Origin: Phanerochaete sordida
Lineage: Eukaryota > Basidiomycota > Agaricomycetes > Polyporales > Phanerochaetaceae
Reading direction: 5' to 3'
NCBI GenBank assembly: GCA_019973155.2
Contig: BPQB01000054.1
Span: 124,001 to 188,000 of the forward strand
DNA length: 64,000 nt
Shown here: positions 21,069 through 31,719 of the stretch, piece by piece
Layout of the letters: each line of letters starts with the position of its first letter
Position numbering within the stretch: position 1 is the first letter of the stretch
The notes under the pieces: generated by a model
Told to the model about the DNA's origin: nothing
Seen by the model: only the letters and a program-made list of their open reading frames with translations
The model's database searches: none
Made by a program: the position numbers and the translations under genes

Positions 21069-23327
21069 TCAAAGCCCCGCTCGCCTCAAACCCCGCGGCC
21101 AGCCAGAATCACGCCTTTTCAAACCCCGGGTCCTCAGCGCACTGTCGGTGGCGCCGCCGAAGATCTCGTCTTCGGTCTGGCACACCGTGCCCGGAGCCGG
21201 CAGCGTGCCGTTGTTGAAGTACGCGTTCAGGGCGAGGGCGGTGCACGCCGAAAACCCAGCTTGCGAGGTGTGCTGGCGCCTGGGTTAGCATCTGGACGCT
21301 GACGGCGAGAGAGGACTCACCCCAGTTGAGTTCTGCTGCAGGACGACAGACCCTGCGAAACCGGAAGACATGTTATGGGCACTGCAGCCGGAATCCTGGG
21401 TCAGTGGCAGGATAGCGTATGGACGATGGGGCTTACTTGGCTATTGGAGTCCTCGGGTCTGTAAAAGGAGTAAATGAGGGGTGTGCGACAGGTTGAAGGA
21501 CCCGTTCATGATTTACCGTGAGTGTTTCCGATGATTAGAAGTGGGAAGCTGGTGTTCGTCTCGAAAGAGCCTGCAACGGAATTTCAGGTACGAGCGAGAC
21601 ACCACCTTCGGTTGCAACGCACCATTCATACGATCCTTCGCGCGAATCGTCCACCCGCTACCATCACGTCAGCCACCGACGTACACTGCACCCAGAGACG
21701 ACACGTACGTGCACGGGCCCTGGGTCGTGGGATACCACGCCGTCGCGAGGTCACTAATCTCCAACATAGCCTCATACTCCTTCCCCGCCTCCTCCAGCGT
21801 TTTCACCGTATCCACCACACTATCCCCGCAAATAATCGGCGCCTCGACGTCGATGAAACCCACGGCAAACGGCACACTCGCGGCAGCACACGTATCGAGG
21901 CCCGCGAGCAGCGCCTGCGTCGACCCCGCGACCATCGGCGCGCCGTCGCCGCGCTCGAGCGCGACGACGGCCTCCGCGAACGGCCGCGCGCCGCCGTACG
22001 GCGCGCCGACCACATTGAGCAGCTGCCCGACGACGAGCGCGGCGTCCGCGACGGCGAACGGCGGCGCGGCGGAGGCGTTGAAGACCGGCACGGGCGCGGC
22101 GCGCACGCGCGCGACGAGCCTGTCGACGCGCGCGCGCACGAGCGCGGGTGTCCTTTCGAAAATGGGGCACGCGGGCGGCCCGGCGGCGGTGCAGGCGGCG
22201 TAGATGTCCTCGAGGGCGGCGTCGGCGTCGGTGAGGCTGTCCTTGGTGAAGTAATCGCCTGGGCGAGCGCCGTCTGGTGAGCAGGTTGAGGAGGGAAGGC
22301 GCAGGACGGACCTTGGTACCACTCGTGCGCGTTCGCGACGCCGTCGATGGCGAGACGGCCGACGTTGTCCGGGAACATCGCTGCGAACGTCGCGCCGAGG
22401 ACAGATCCATACCTGCATTTTCTGTCAGCTCACGCACGCCTGTGACAAATCGAAGCCCACTCACGATACGCCATAGTAGCTGAGCTTCTCCCTTCCAAAC
22501 GCGCGCGTAATAGCGAGCATATCCCGTGCGACGGCAGGCGTCGACACAGACTCCGCGATCGCGCCCCCACGTGCACGCGCGAGATCGTCAAGCAGGTGCG
22601 CCGAGGCGACGATGCGGCCGAGCGAGGACGCGGACTCGTTCGCGTCCAACGGATATGGCGCGAAGAACGCGAGTGCCTCCGCGGGCGACTCGAAGAACGC
22701 GAGCGCGGGCGTCGAGTGGCCGACGCCTGGGATTGCGTTCAGTATCTCACCGCGAGGGACATGCGACAGGGACGCACCGCGTGGGTCGAAGCCGACGACG
22801 TCGAAGTTGGCGCCGAGCACCGCTTGGAAGACGGGCGCGTTCTCGACGACGGCGTCGACGCCTGAGCCACCGGGTCCGCCTGCAGGGCCGCCATGTCAGC
22901 GTTCCTGCGCCACAACGAGAGATGGATGGATGAACCTGGGTTGAACAGTAGGGGTCCGAGGTACGCCGGGTCGTCGTGGGAGACGTTCGCCGGGAGCACG
23001 ACGAGGGCGATCTCCGCTTCGCCGGCACTTGCATTGGAATATTGTAGCGGGACCTGCTCGAGGTTGTCAGTCATGCACTTAGCATGAGAGGACACGAAGA
23101 CGCACGGTGAGACGGGCGCACTGGAATATGTCATAGCACGGGCTCAGAGTAAGGTTCGTCGATGCGGTCAGCTGTTCGGGAGGTCAGCACGAAGTCTGAC
23201 GGATGAAAGAGAAGCTCACATTCATCCAATCAAACGTGGCATCACGCCTGGTGAGGGTCCTTGCGCTGGCGAGGCCGGTGAGACACAGCGCGAGGACGAG
23301 ACTGTGAGTGAGGTTACAGGAACGCAT
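21069..23327 (-). CDS. Secreted alpha/beta-hydrolase, TAP-like, copy 6
   Basis: This is an intact twin of the disrupted copy 7. The signal peptide M-R-S-C-N-L-T-H-S-L-V-L-A-L-C-L-T-G is followed by A-R-T-L-T-R-R-D-A-T-F-D-W-M-N. The exons continue [38 protein letters not shown] and G-V-G-H-S-T-P-A-L. The nucleophile is Y-Y-G-V-S-Y-G-S (intron-split near 22420-22470), the acid D-P-R-T-P-I near 21455 and the His H-T-S-Q-A-G-F near 21270. The stop is TGA at 21069-21071. A TATATGAA box at 23361-23368 supports the start. The product should be secreted and cleaved after the signal peptide, and R-R-D could be a dibasic processing site (inference). Confidence 0.87.
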
Positions 23328-23360
23328 GGCGATGGTGGCGAGGTGCACTTCATCCACGGT

Positions 23361-23368
23361 TTCATATA
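23361..23368 (-). promoter_or_regulatory. TATA-like box of hydrolase copy 6
   Basis: TATATGAA lies 34 nt upstream of the ATG at 23327 and is shared with copies 5 and 7. Confidence 0.5.
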
Positions 23369-23984
23369 CGCTCGACGTCGTGCTGCGCGATCTCGAGAAT
23401 TGGTCGCGACCCCAGGGCAGCTCGGACAGCCACAGCCACGCCGAAATGAGCCATCGCGAGAAGCGCGACGAGATCACGGCACAGCAGGTGAGCCCTCCTC
23501 GTGCGCACTACGCCGCCGGGCATTTCGTCAGGCACGGAGGACGTCGACGACACTCTGCCCGCTGTGTGTCCGAGCGCACGCTTTCAGGTGCACTGCACGC
23601 CGAAGGGGGACGCTGTCGAGACGGCACATGCTCACTGCTTTGACTGCGGGACGCGTCGCGACGAAGACGGATCTGCGGGGGACGCACGTTCAGCATTCAA
23701 AGCAGATTGTCCGTACGGCAGCGGCGGTACTGACCTGCCAGAGCCATGTCGGCAATGCGCTGTCACGATGCTGCGTCCGCAGATGGCGCTATAGACGGGC
23801 TGCGCAGCGCTCACATCGGTCTCGGAGAAAATCTCATCAGAGGAATTGGTTCCCCACACTGAGCCGCAAGGCGATGCAAGAATGAAGGATTCACGGAGGC
23901 CGACGTCCTCTCGTCTGCATTCCTGCCAGCATGCGTGTTGTAGAGAAAGGGGCCCTATCGCCGCGGAAGGGCTACTATTTGACT

Positions 23985-24340
23985 CTCGACTGTATCACTT
24001 GGCAAATGGTCAGGACCCACGAATACGCCAGCATGCACCGGGATTGCTGACCTACTGCGTGGCATATTTTCATCACCACGGTCTTCCAACGGTGACGTGC
24101 AATACAGTACTGCAAGATGACCAGGGTCGTATTCCGAGAGTTTGGTTCTGGCCAGAACCGGGCCCTGCAGAGCGCGTGACGAAAGCACGCGTCTGACGCG
24201 TGATGAAAGGGTGGTGTTCGCGCTTCGTAGGTATAGTTGTATGCGCACGCACCTCGGCACCGCAGCCTGCTGATTCTCTAGGTTCACCGCCGCAGCGACG
24301 AGGTTGACGGCGTCCGGGATGTCTCGCTGCGGTAATCCAT
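23985..24340 (-). pseudogene. SnoaL-like relic B
   Basis: The start region corresponds to exon 1 of the intact gene at 13.7-14.4 kb (M-D then a block equivalent to I-P-D-A-V-N-L-V-A-A-A-V-N). It has lost one base after the third codon, so the original frame is broken. Exon 2 remnants (C-F-R-H-A-L-C and P-N-S-R-N) are readable only with further shifts. The same one-base loss occurs in relic C. Confidence 0.6.
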
Positions 24341-24390
24341 GTTCATGTTATGGCTGCTACCAGGGAAGCAAGGATTGTTAACAGGTGGAT

Positions 24391-24896
24391 AGTGCTGCCA
24401 CGCAGGATCTGCACACCGTGATGGCAGGCAGTTCGTACCTGGCGCAGTCCAGGGACGACGGCGAGGGCTGCGGGAGAATGGTCATTGAGCAAATTACGGC
24501 ACACGCGTCAGTATAGCTATGAGCAAGGCAGAGCAATGCATGAAATGACGCACGACGTGGAACATCTGGGCTAGGAAAGGATCCAGAGATGCATACCTCT
24601 GCTAACTCATCTGTCAGTACGATTTCCCTGTCAGCCCGACATTGGCGCGGGATTTGTCCGGCAAGACATGGGATGGTCCCCGGTTCTCAGAGAGCGATGA
24701 GGCGCTACGAAGGTCGAACACGATCCTCCGGGCAGGACGCTTGCAAGCGTCGGTCGACGGTCGACTGGATGGCGGTCGAGGTCCAACGTCGGATAATTGG
24801 CAAATACCCCACTAAATTTGTCGCGAGCACGTGACCACGCTCCCATGCCCGTGCGATTGGACAACGAGCTTGAACACGACCACCACAGTGACGAGC
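24391..24896. other. Upstream tract of MYND gene 2
   Basis: No gene was seen. The last 80 bases resemble the sequence upstream of the decayed third MYND copy, including the word TTGAACACGAC shortly before the ATG. Confidence 0.4.
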
Positions 24897-25805
24897 ATGT
24901 CCACTCACCAGCGCAAGGCGGCCCCTCGGGCAGAGATCGAGCGAATGGCCGATCTCCTCGCCAGGAACGCGCGGCTCAACGACCCGCTTACGCCGGACAC
25001 AGACTTTTCCCCGGAAGAGTCTAAAGCAGTCCAGGACCAGGTCCGTGAGCATCTAAACAACGGAGCATAGGCTCACTGACGCGACACACAGCTCAACGCG
25101 CTTGCGATACTGCCGCACGAGCATCTGCACTACCTCTACCTCGCGTTCTCCGCCAAGTATCTCGCCGCGCTCGTGCACGCACTGCGCGCGGCGAACCGCG
25201 AAACGCAGCGCAGGGCCGTGTCGACGTACATCCAGATCCTGTCGCTCCTCCCCGACCCGAAGGGCAACCCGTACCTCCGCCGCTACCTGCGCTCCCCGCG
25301 TGCGGCGGGGCTGCCGAACCTCGTCGCGGACCACTTCGCCAAGGGCATCGACTGGCTGCGCCCGTCAGGTCCGGGCGACCTCTGCACGCTGCACATCCAC
25401 TTCCTCTTCTACTGCGACACGCAGATGGGCGACGACAAGCGCGCCTCCATCGACAAGGCCCTCCGCGACGCCCTCGCCGGGAAGCTCGCGGACCTCAGCG
25501 CGCAGCCGGACTTCGCGGCGCTCCCGGAGCTCCAGCGCGTCGAGGTCCAGCGCCTGTCGGGCATCCTCAACATCCTCGAGCATATGCCTGCGGACTCCTA
25601 CCTCAAGTCCACGCAGGACCACTTGCTGGGGTCGATCCCCGGCCAGGAGGAGTGCGACGTGTGCATGGACGACGATGCCGAGATGCTCTGCTCGCAGTGC
25701 AAGGCGGTGCGGTACTGTAGCAAGGAGTGCCAGATGAAGGCCTGGAAGGAGGGCCACAAGCGGAACTGTTGGAAGATGCTGGACGAGACGGGCAAGGACT
25801 TCTAG
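24897..25805 (+). CDS. MYND zinc-finger protein, copy 2
   Basis: Two exons (24897-25040 and 25092-25805) encode 285 residues. The first exon gives M-S-T-H-Q-R-K followed by a helical region. The second carries the family block (Y-I-Q-I-L-S-L-L-P, R-P-S-G-P-G-D-L). The C-terminal MYND finger at about residues 237-274 starts C-D-V-C and continues C-S-Q-C, Y-C-S-K-E-C, H-K-R-N-C. All zinc ligands are present. The splice donor is GTCCGT, which is less usual but conserved in copy 3. It probably acts as a protein-interaction adaptor, with unknown partners. The frame is clean and codon use is strongly GC-rich. Confidence 0.85.
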
Positions 25806-26110
25806 CTGCGACGAACATGTCAAACTTGTTGTACCTGCGCACGTGTCTTATTCTCTACCGATTCGACATTAACGTGACCCAGACCATGGACAGCATTTGG
25901 GCAGTGAGCTGCGTTCGAGCCAAAATCCATCGCCAAAACTGCCGTGATTTCCATCCCACAAGCAGGTCGGACGGTGTGTGATGGTTTGTGGATTCTGGCT
26001 TCAATATGAGCAGTCGATAGCCGACTGTATGTGTCGCGAACACGTGTCCAGATCCCGGTTTCGAGCGCGATACGAGCGCGGGCTTGAACACGACTACCAC
26101 CACGACCACC

Positions 26111-27016
26111 ATGTCTACCCAGCAGCAAAAGCAGATGTCCCGGGCAAACATCGAAGAGGCGGCCAACTTGTTGGCGAAGAACGCGCGTCTCGATGACCCA
26201 CTCCCACTGGGGACAGATCTTTCGGCGGCAGAGCTCGCAGTCGTCCCAGAGCAGGTCCGAGAGCTTCTCAACACGACAGCCGTCCTTCTAACGCATAGCT
26301 CAGCTCCGTGGACTGGCTGCGCTGCCGAACCGGGACCAGCACCACCTCTACCTCGCATTTTCCGCCAGACACCTCGTCGCGCTTGCACACGTGTTGCGCG
26401 CATCGCGTTCAGAGGCGCGCTCGACATGCATCCAGATCCTGTCGCTCCTACCGGGCCCAATGCACAGCCCGTACCTCCTTCATTTCCTCATGTCCGACCG
26501 CGTCGCCGGGCTGCCGGACATCGTCGCCGAGTGGTTCCCCGGGCGCGTGCACGACCCGGAGCGCCCCAGCACGGCGAGCCGCGCCCCGTTCTGCGCGCTG
26601 CTCGCGCACTTCCTCTTCTACTGAGACATGGACATGGGCAACGACCGTAAGTCGTGCTTCGACGCCGTGCTGCGCGGCGCCCGCACCACGGACCTCCCGG
26701 GTGTGTGCGCCCGCCCCGACTTCGCCGCGCTCTGGGCGACCGGCGTGCAGAGATGCAGCGCCTCGCGGAAGAGCTGCAGACCATCGAGGGAACCCCGGGG
26801 AACAGTTACCTCGCGTTCACGCAGGAGTACAAGTTTGGGTTGATTCCCTACCTGAAGATCTGCGACGAGTGCGGGAGCGGGGCCGCCGAGATGCTCTGCT
26901 CGCAGTGCAAGAGCGTCACGTACTGCGGAACGAAATGCCAGACGAAAACGTGGAAGGAGAAGCACAAACGGAAGTGCTAGAGGATGGTGGACGAGGCCGG
27001 AAATGCCAGTCTCTGA
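26111..27016 (+). pseudogene. MYND zinc-finger pseudogene, copy 3
   Basis: This is a tandem duplicate of the gene 0.3 kb upstream. The start (M-S-T-Q-Q-Q-K-Q-M-S-R-A-N-I) and first donor are conserved. The coding frame is then destroyed by a TGA at 26622-26624 where copy 2 has TGC. There is also a frameshift near 26740 and a TAG at 26978-26980 where copy 2 has TGG just after the last MYND cysteine. The MYND ligands themselves are still readable (C-D-E-C, C-S-Q-C, Y-C-G-T-K-C, H-K-R-K-C). A few codons are also missing before the Q-I-L-S-L-L-P block. Confidence 0.8.
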
Positions 27017-27179
27017 CGGGTTTCGGGCGTCCTGCACGGTGATCTCCGGCACTGCTGCTCCTGGAGAATGCGATGACATTTTATGTTCTTTCCATGTTCA
27101 CGGTCGTACAGCAAGGATGTTACAGGTATCTAAATGGGGGTATAAGACGATTTCTTTTGAGTGCACGGGGGCCAGCGGA

Positions 27180-28637
27180 TCATGGGGCGAACATCGTGGA
27201 CTTCTGCTTCTTCACAGCTGGCTTGTCCTGAGGCAGCATCTTCTGGCCGGTCATCCAGCGCCGCAGGCGGGTCCAGTAGTCCTCGGTGCCCATCTCGGAC
27301 ACCCACTCGAGTATACTCCGCAAGCCAGACCCGCTGCGCAATGCCTCGTAGTACGTCTGCGACTTGCTCTTCACGACCTGCCCACGACATCAGCGCCAGG
27401 CCGTACACGAAACCACCACACGCACCTCCTCAAACAGCGCGAGCATCTCCGCGCTCTCGTCGCGCGGCGCGAGCCACCAGCGGCCGGGGCGCGCGCAGCG
27501 CGGGTCGTGCACGCCGTCGTGGCGCAGCCACGCGGGGTACCGCGCCGCGAGCGCGCGCGGGCCGAGCGCGTGGAACTCCCAGTCGACGAGCCCCGCGACC
27601 TCGCCCGTGCGCGCGTGCACGACGACGTCGCCGTCGTCCGGGTCGTGCGCGAGCGCGCAGGAGCCGCGCGGGAGGACGCACGCGCGCGCGTCGTCCGTCG
27701 CGGCGGCGTGCAGGAGCGCGAGGAGGTGCGCGCGGGCGGCGGCGTCGGGCTCGGAGGGCGCGGAGGCGCGGGCGGCGGCGTGCGCCGCGGTGAAGACGTA
27801 GTCGATGTGGTCGTATACGTTCGTGTAGACTTCTGGGGCGAGGGGCGTGGGTCCGCGGCCCATGAATGGCGCTGCAGAGAGCGTTTGGCCGTTGTTGTGC
27901 GCGCCGCCACATGTGGACCCGACCGCGTTGGGGACGTTTATGTCGAAGATTTCGGTCACATGTTGCGCGTACGAGATGATGACAGTTTCCTGGTAAGAGT
28001 TCAGCGTCGTATCGGGCAGATCGCGGATGTGCGACGCACCTTTTGCTGCCGGTCGAACGTCCCCCAGCACTCGCGCAGGGTCTTGCCGGGCATCGGACGG
28101 AGTACAGACCACTCTGGGGTGGCGCGCACGACATATGGGAGCGGAACGGCACAGCGGCGGCGCAGCCATAGCAGCAGGTTCGCCTCCCGTTGGATCCGCT
28201 CGGCGACGATGTCGGCCTCGGGGTCGTCGTCTGCCCGGCGCAGCACGCGACGCACGTACCACGGCTCGCCTCCGTCGAGGATGACCTCGAGCATCTGCTA
28301 CGAGGGCGTCAGTCCCATCCCGAGGGGCCTCCGGCAGCACGTTTGCCGAAATTGTGGCGCAGGGCGCACTCACCTGGCATGTCCGCTGTCTGCGCAGGGT
28401 CACAGCCGTGATGTGCCCGCAGAGCAGCACTTCGATCTTGTCGAGCAGCTCCCGGCTCGCGTCGCTGACGCGCTCCCCGGCCTGCCACTCCTCGAGCACC
28501 TGGCCCGGCGCAGCCTCGAGCCAGTGGCACTTGCCCTGCGCGTCCCAGTACGGCGTGCGCGGCCTGCTCTCGGCTGCGGGCGCGGGTAGGAGGTCCGCGA
28601 GGCACGCCGGGCGCGCCGTCGTCGTCGTCGTCGACAT
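27180..28637 (-). CDS. Aminoglycoside phosphotransferase-like (kinase-fold) protein with altered catalytic loop
   Basis: Four exons run from ATG at 28637 (M-S-T-T-T-T-T-A-R-P) to TGA at 27180, about 430 residues. The body resembles the fungal APH/choline-kinase-like fold, with A-E-R-I-Q-R-E-A-N-L-L-L-W-L in the N-lobe helix, P-M-P-G-K-T-L, and G-E-V-A-G-L-V-D-W-E-F at the metal-binding loop (about 27578-27610). The family's usual H-G-D-x(4)-N catalytic motif would fall where this protein has L-P-R-G-S-C-A-L-A-H-D. The catalytic Asp/Asn are therefore not recognisable, and it may be inactive or a divergent subfamily. A TATATG element near 28705-28715 lies some 70 nt upstream. The very high GC makes long antisense frames here meaningless. 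Confidence 0.7.
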
Positions 28638-29308
28638 CGTGCGGGCGGTCGTGGCGGTTCGAGCGAGAGCGGAGCGGTGCAACGTGCCCTTGTTCGGCGC
28701 GCGCTCATATACGCGTCCCGCGCCCGGCAGCGGCGCCACAAGGCCCTCGGGAATCACCCTGCTGGGCGCGCCATCGCCGCACGTTGATGCCCGCGCAGCT
28801 GCCCGCCGTGCCCCCGTTCTGCCGTGCCCATTCTCGGGCGTTCGCTTGAGCCGCTTCCGGCGCACACGAGGCGCGGTCCGCGTGCGGCGCGGTCTGGAAG
28901 CTGCGCGAGACGCTGCGGCTGCCTCGAAAAGGCCATGGCGTTGTTCTCGTGTGGAGACGACGTCGCCGAGAACGCCCGCCCGGCGGCGACATACTATTCT
29001 CATCGGAATCTTACGCTCGGGATCGTAGATGAAGCGATAATTCATGCTGAATACGGCGGCAATGGACACAGGATGTGTGCTCTCCTGCCACTTGAAGTAA
29101 GTCGAAGCGTCCAAGACCGAGAGCGTGCACCTCATCAGAACGGCGATATGATATTGGAAGGCCTAGATACAACGATGTTGCAATATCAGTCCGACATGGG
29201 AATAATGACGCACACAAGGAAACGGCGCATTAAATATGACCCCCGGGAGCCCGACGTAGTCCTGGAAATGAATGTCTGGAACCTGCCACTCACCACCACC
29301 TGTGCGCC
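28638..29308. other. Intergenic tract between phosphotransferase-like and RING genes
   Basis: It holds the promoter of the phosphotransferase-like gene. A long open frame running through it on the minus strand is compositional. I see no other feature. Confidence 0.4.
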
Positions 29309-30709
29309 TCACGCCGTCCCACCCCAGCGCTGGCTCGGCCCAGGCATGCTCTGCTGCGACGTCTGACGTACGCGAGCGTGCTGCAGCCGCGCGTGTTCCA
29401 TCTGCAGCCTGATCCGCGCACATTCGCGCTCGCGGAACGCGCCCGAGAGGTGCCTGGGGCGCGGGTCCGTCGACGCCGCGGGCGCGCGCATCTGCTCTAG
29501 AGCCAGGTTCGGCGTCGCAGGCTGCGGCGTGCGCGCGCCGGGGTAGCCTGCGGGCGCGCCCGCGGCGGGGGCGTAGTGCATCTGGGCGTGCGGCTGCGCC
29601 CCCAATGTGTAGCCCGGCCCGCTCCCGTCTACTGGCCCCGCACGCGCGATGACGCTCTGCATGGGCGTGGGTGGCATTGATGGAAGGGGCATGTTGCCCG
29701 GCTGCAGTGCGGGAGGCTGCTGCGGGACCGGTGCCAGGGCTTGTGGATACGATAGCCCGAACGGGTACGGACGGTATTCGGCGGGATGCGAAGTGAGTAA
29801 AGGCGGAGGAAGTTGGGGCGGTACGGGTCGTGGCGGGAACATGCGCCAAAAATTGTCGCTGTAATATGTTCAGAGGCAGCAATACAACGTTAGATGTGAT
29901 TCCTGACCTGCTGACTGCTGTCGATAGAATTTCTTGCTCAAGGGTGTGCCAGGGATCAGTTGGGACCATCGGCTGCATAGGCGGTGTTGGCAAGGGCGGA
30001 CGCTGACCATAGGAAGGAGGAACGTATCCAGGCGCAATGGTAAGGGCAGGAGCAGACGTGGTTGCAAGAGGTAAAGGCACGGGTGCAGGTGCAGGTGCAG
30101 GTGCAGGTGCAGCCTTTGCCGCATGATGCCTGTCCTCGACTATCATCACACGCATTTTTAGCTGCAGGTCGTCGTTCTTGGCCTGTTCCTGCTTCCAGAG
30201 GTCCATGATAGCCCTGAGACGGTGCTCCGCGCTCTTCTCTTTCTGCATAGAGTTCTGGAGCTTCTCCTGCGTCTCAGAAAGCCGAGCGTAGATCATGTCG
30301 ATCTCGCGCTGGGTGTCCACGCCGGAGGTGTCGGGTGGCGTCAGATACACGCGGCGGATGGCGGGCAGGCAGTACTCGCGCAGGCCGCTCGGCACCCGCT
30401 CGAGGTCACGCTGTGGGACTGTTCACGGCGCGGAGTGCGGACTCAACGGCGGCAGATTTTGAAATTGGGTGGGAATACGCACTGAGTTTGATCGGTGCCC
30501 TGCATGTTGGACAGTCGGGATCCCCACCCCGCCCCGAGAGTCGTGAGCGGAGGATGGGGGTGAGGCATGTTTCGTGAAAGAGATGACCTGCGGGGCCGGG
30601 TTATAAGCAGATGCGGGGCGCGCGGAGGCCCTAGACGCTCACCGCACGGAATGCTCACTGTCGGCGACGTCGGGGACACGAGGGAGTCCCAGCAGATGGG
30701 GCACTCCAT
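29309..30709 (-). CDS. RING-finger (probable E3 ubiquitin ligase) with coiled coil and Pro/Ala-rich tail
   Basis: The gene has four exons. The first two encode a complete N-terminal RING: C-P-I-C at residues 3-6, then I-P-C-G-H-L-F-H-E-T-C across the first intron, and C-P-T-C-R-A-P-I. This C3HC4-type finger binds two zinc ions and would recruit an E2 enzyme. It is followed by I-P-Q-R-D-L-E-R-V, an acidic/basic coiled coil (I-Y-A-R-L-S-E-T-Q-E-K-L-Q-N through K-M-R-V), a run of Ala-Pro pairs encoded by a GGTGCA hexamer repeat (about 30075-30115), and a long Pro-rich tail. The last intron (donor GTCAGG near 29910) joins to D-N-F-W-R-M-F-P-P-R-P. The frame ends at TGA 29309. Substrate unknown. 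Confidence 0.75.
30075..30115 (+). repeat. GGTGCA hexamer microsatellite in RING gene
   Basis: About five consecutive GGTGCA units on the plus strand encode alternating Ala-Pro on the minus strand. Length changes in steps of one unit would keep the frame. Confidence 0.7.
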
Positions 30710-31719
30710 CGCCAGAGGCTAGGAGGGGGTCAGACAGGACTACGGACGATGATGGCCTGCAGGATGGTGACGGTGCAGGGACAAGCGAGGGACAAGCGAC
30801 GGGAGTGGCTGGCGGCGGCTTTGGCGCAGGTCGTCGTCGAAGCGAAGGGCGTATATACCCGTCTCCTCAGAGCCACGAGGGGACCGCGACGTATCGATGG
30901 GCGGAAATTCGGGCAGATGGATCCTGCCCGCACCTTAAGTGGCTGCTCCCGCGACAGCTGCGTGGCGGCCAACCTCGTCCCACGTCCCTTGGCATCTCGA
31001 TGCAGCCATTGCCCCCGCGGCGTCCTCGTCATCAAACCATAACCACGAAGGCTGCAGTGCGATTGCCTCTGCGCCGCCCCAGGTGTCCAATTCGGATGCC
31101 TGGCCCAGGATGGCCCTCCGACTGCCGTAGCCGCAGCGGAGCGTTCCCGGGGCGCTGCACTAATTGTTGTGACGTGGCAACGGGCCGCGCCCTCTGGGCT
31201 CGTCGGGAATGGGCAGATTGTGTGCGACGTGCGGCCGCCGCGGCGTGCCCGAACCGTGGGCGACGTCGGTGGCGAGATGGGATGGGTCATGGGTGGCGAG
31301 ACGACGGAGCGATTGCCGTACACATCCGCCCAACTCCGACCGCGGAACCGGAGTCGCCGCGCCACGAAGGCGAATGACCGGGTTTGCGCGGGAACGCACT
31401 TCTCGCTCGGCCTTCACTCAGATTTCCGCACAGTCGAGATCTGTGGTTGACCCATAGGGCCATATTTTACCGCGGCTGTGCGGCCAGCACAGCTTCAGAG
31501 CTTGGGCGCTCGGACTCTATCTCCACGACGACGACAGACCCACGACAAGGACACAATTGACACACACAGACGGCGCGACGAAGACGTAAAGACCGTTCTT
31601 GTATTTCATTGACCGTCACCTCAGGATCTGCACGAGTCACGTGGCCCTATATTACCGGGGCTGCAGCCGAAACACGCGTTTACAGCTCTCTCCACCTCCT
31701 ATCGTCCCGTACGCCGAAA
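30710..31719. other. Divergent promoter tract with a duplicated promoter-like block
   Basis: The RING gene (-) and the membrane-anchored gene (+) diverge from here. A 25-bp block around 31457-31481 recurs, diverged, at 31641-31667 (core GGCCxTATxTTACCGxGGCTG). Open frames in the tract are compositional. Confidence 0.45.

Larger units (their letters stand above)
21058..24390 (-). repeat. Inverted segmental duplication, left arm
   Basis: This 3.3 kb segment, read on the minus strand, matches 35690-40395 on the plus strand. It contains SnoaL-like relic B, the promoter and all of hydrolase copy 6, and ends about 10 nt after the stop codon. Similarity starts near CTGTTAACAAT/CTGTCAACAAT and the arms diverge after GATGTCAGAG. 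Extent and identity were judged by eye. Confidence 0.7.

Noticed and set aside
27390..29135. A 581-codon open frame on the minus strand spanning the phosphotransferase-like gene
   Set aside because: It runs through clear introns and the promoter. High GC removes stops. The four-exon model gives the conserved motifs.
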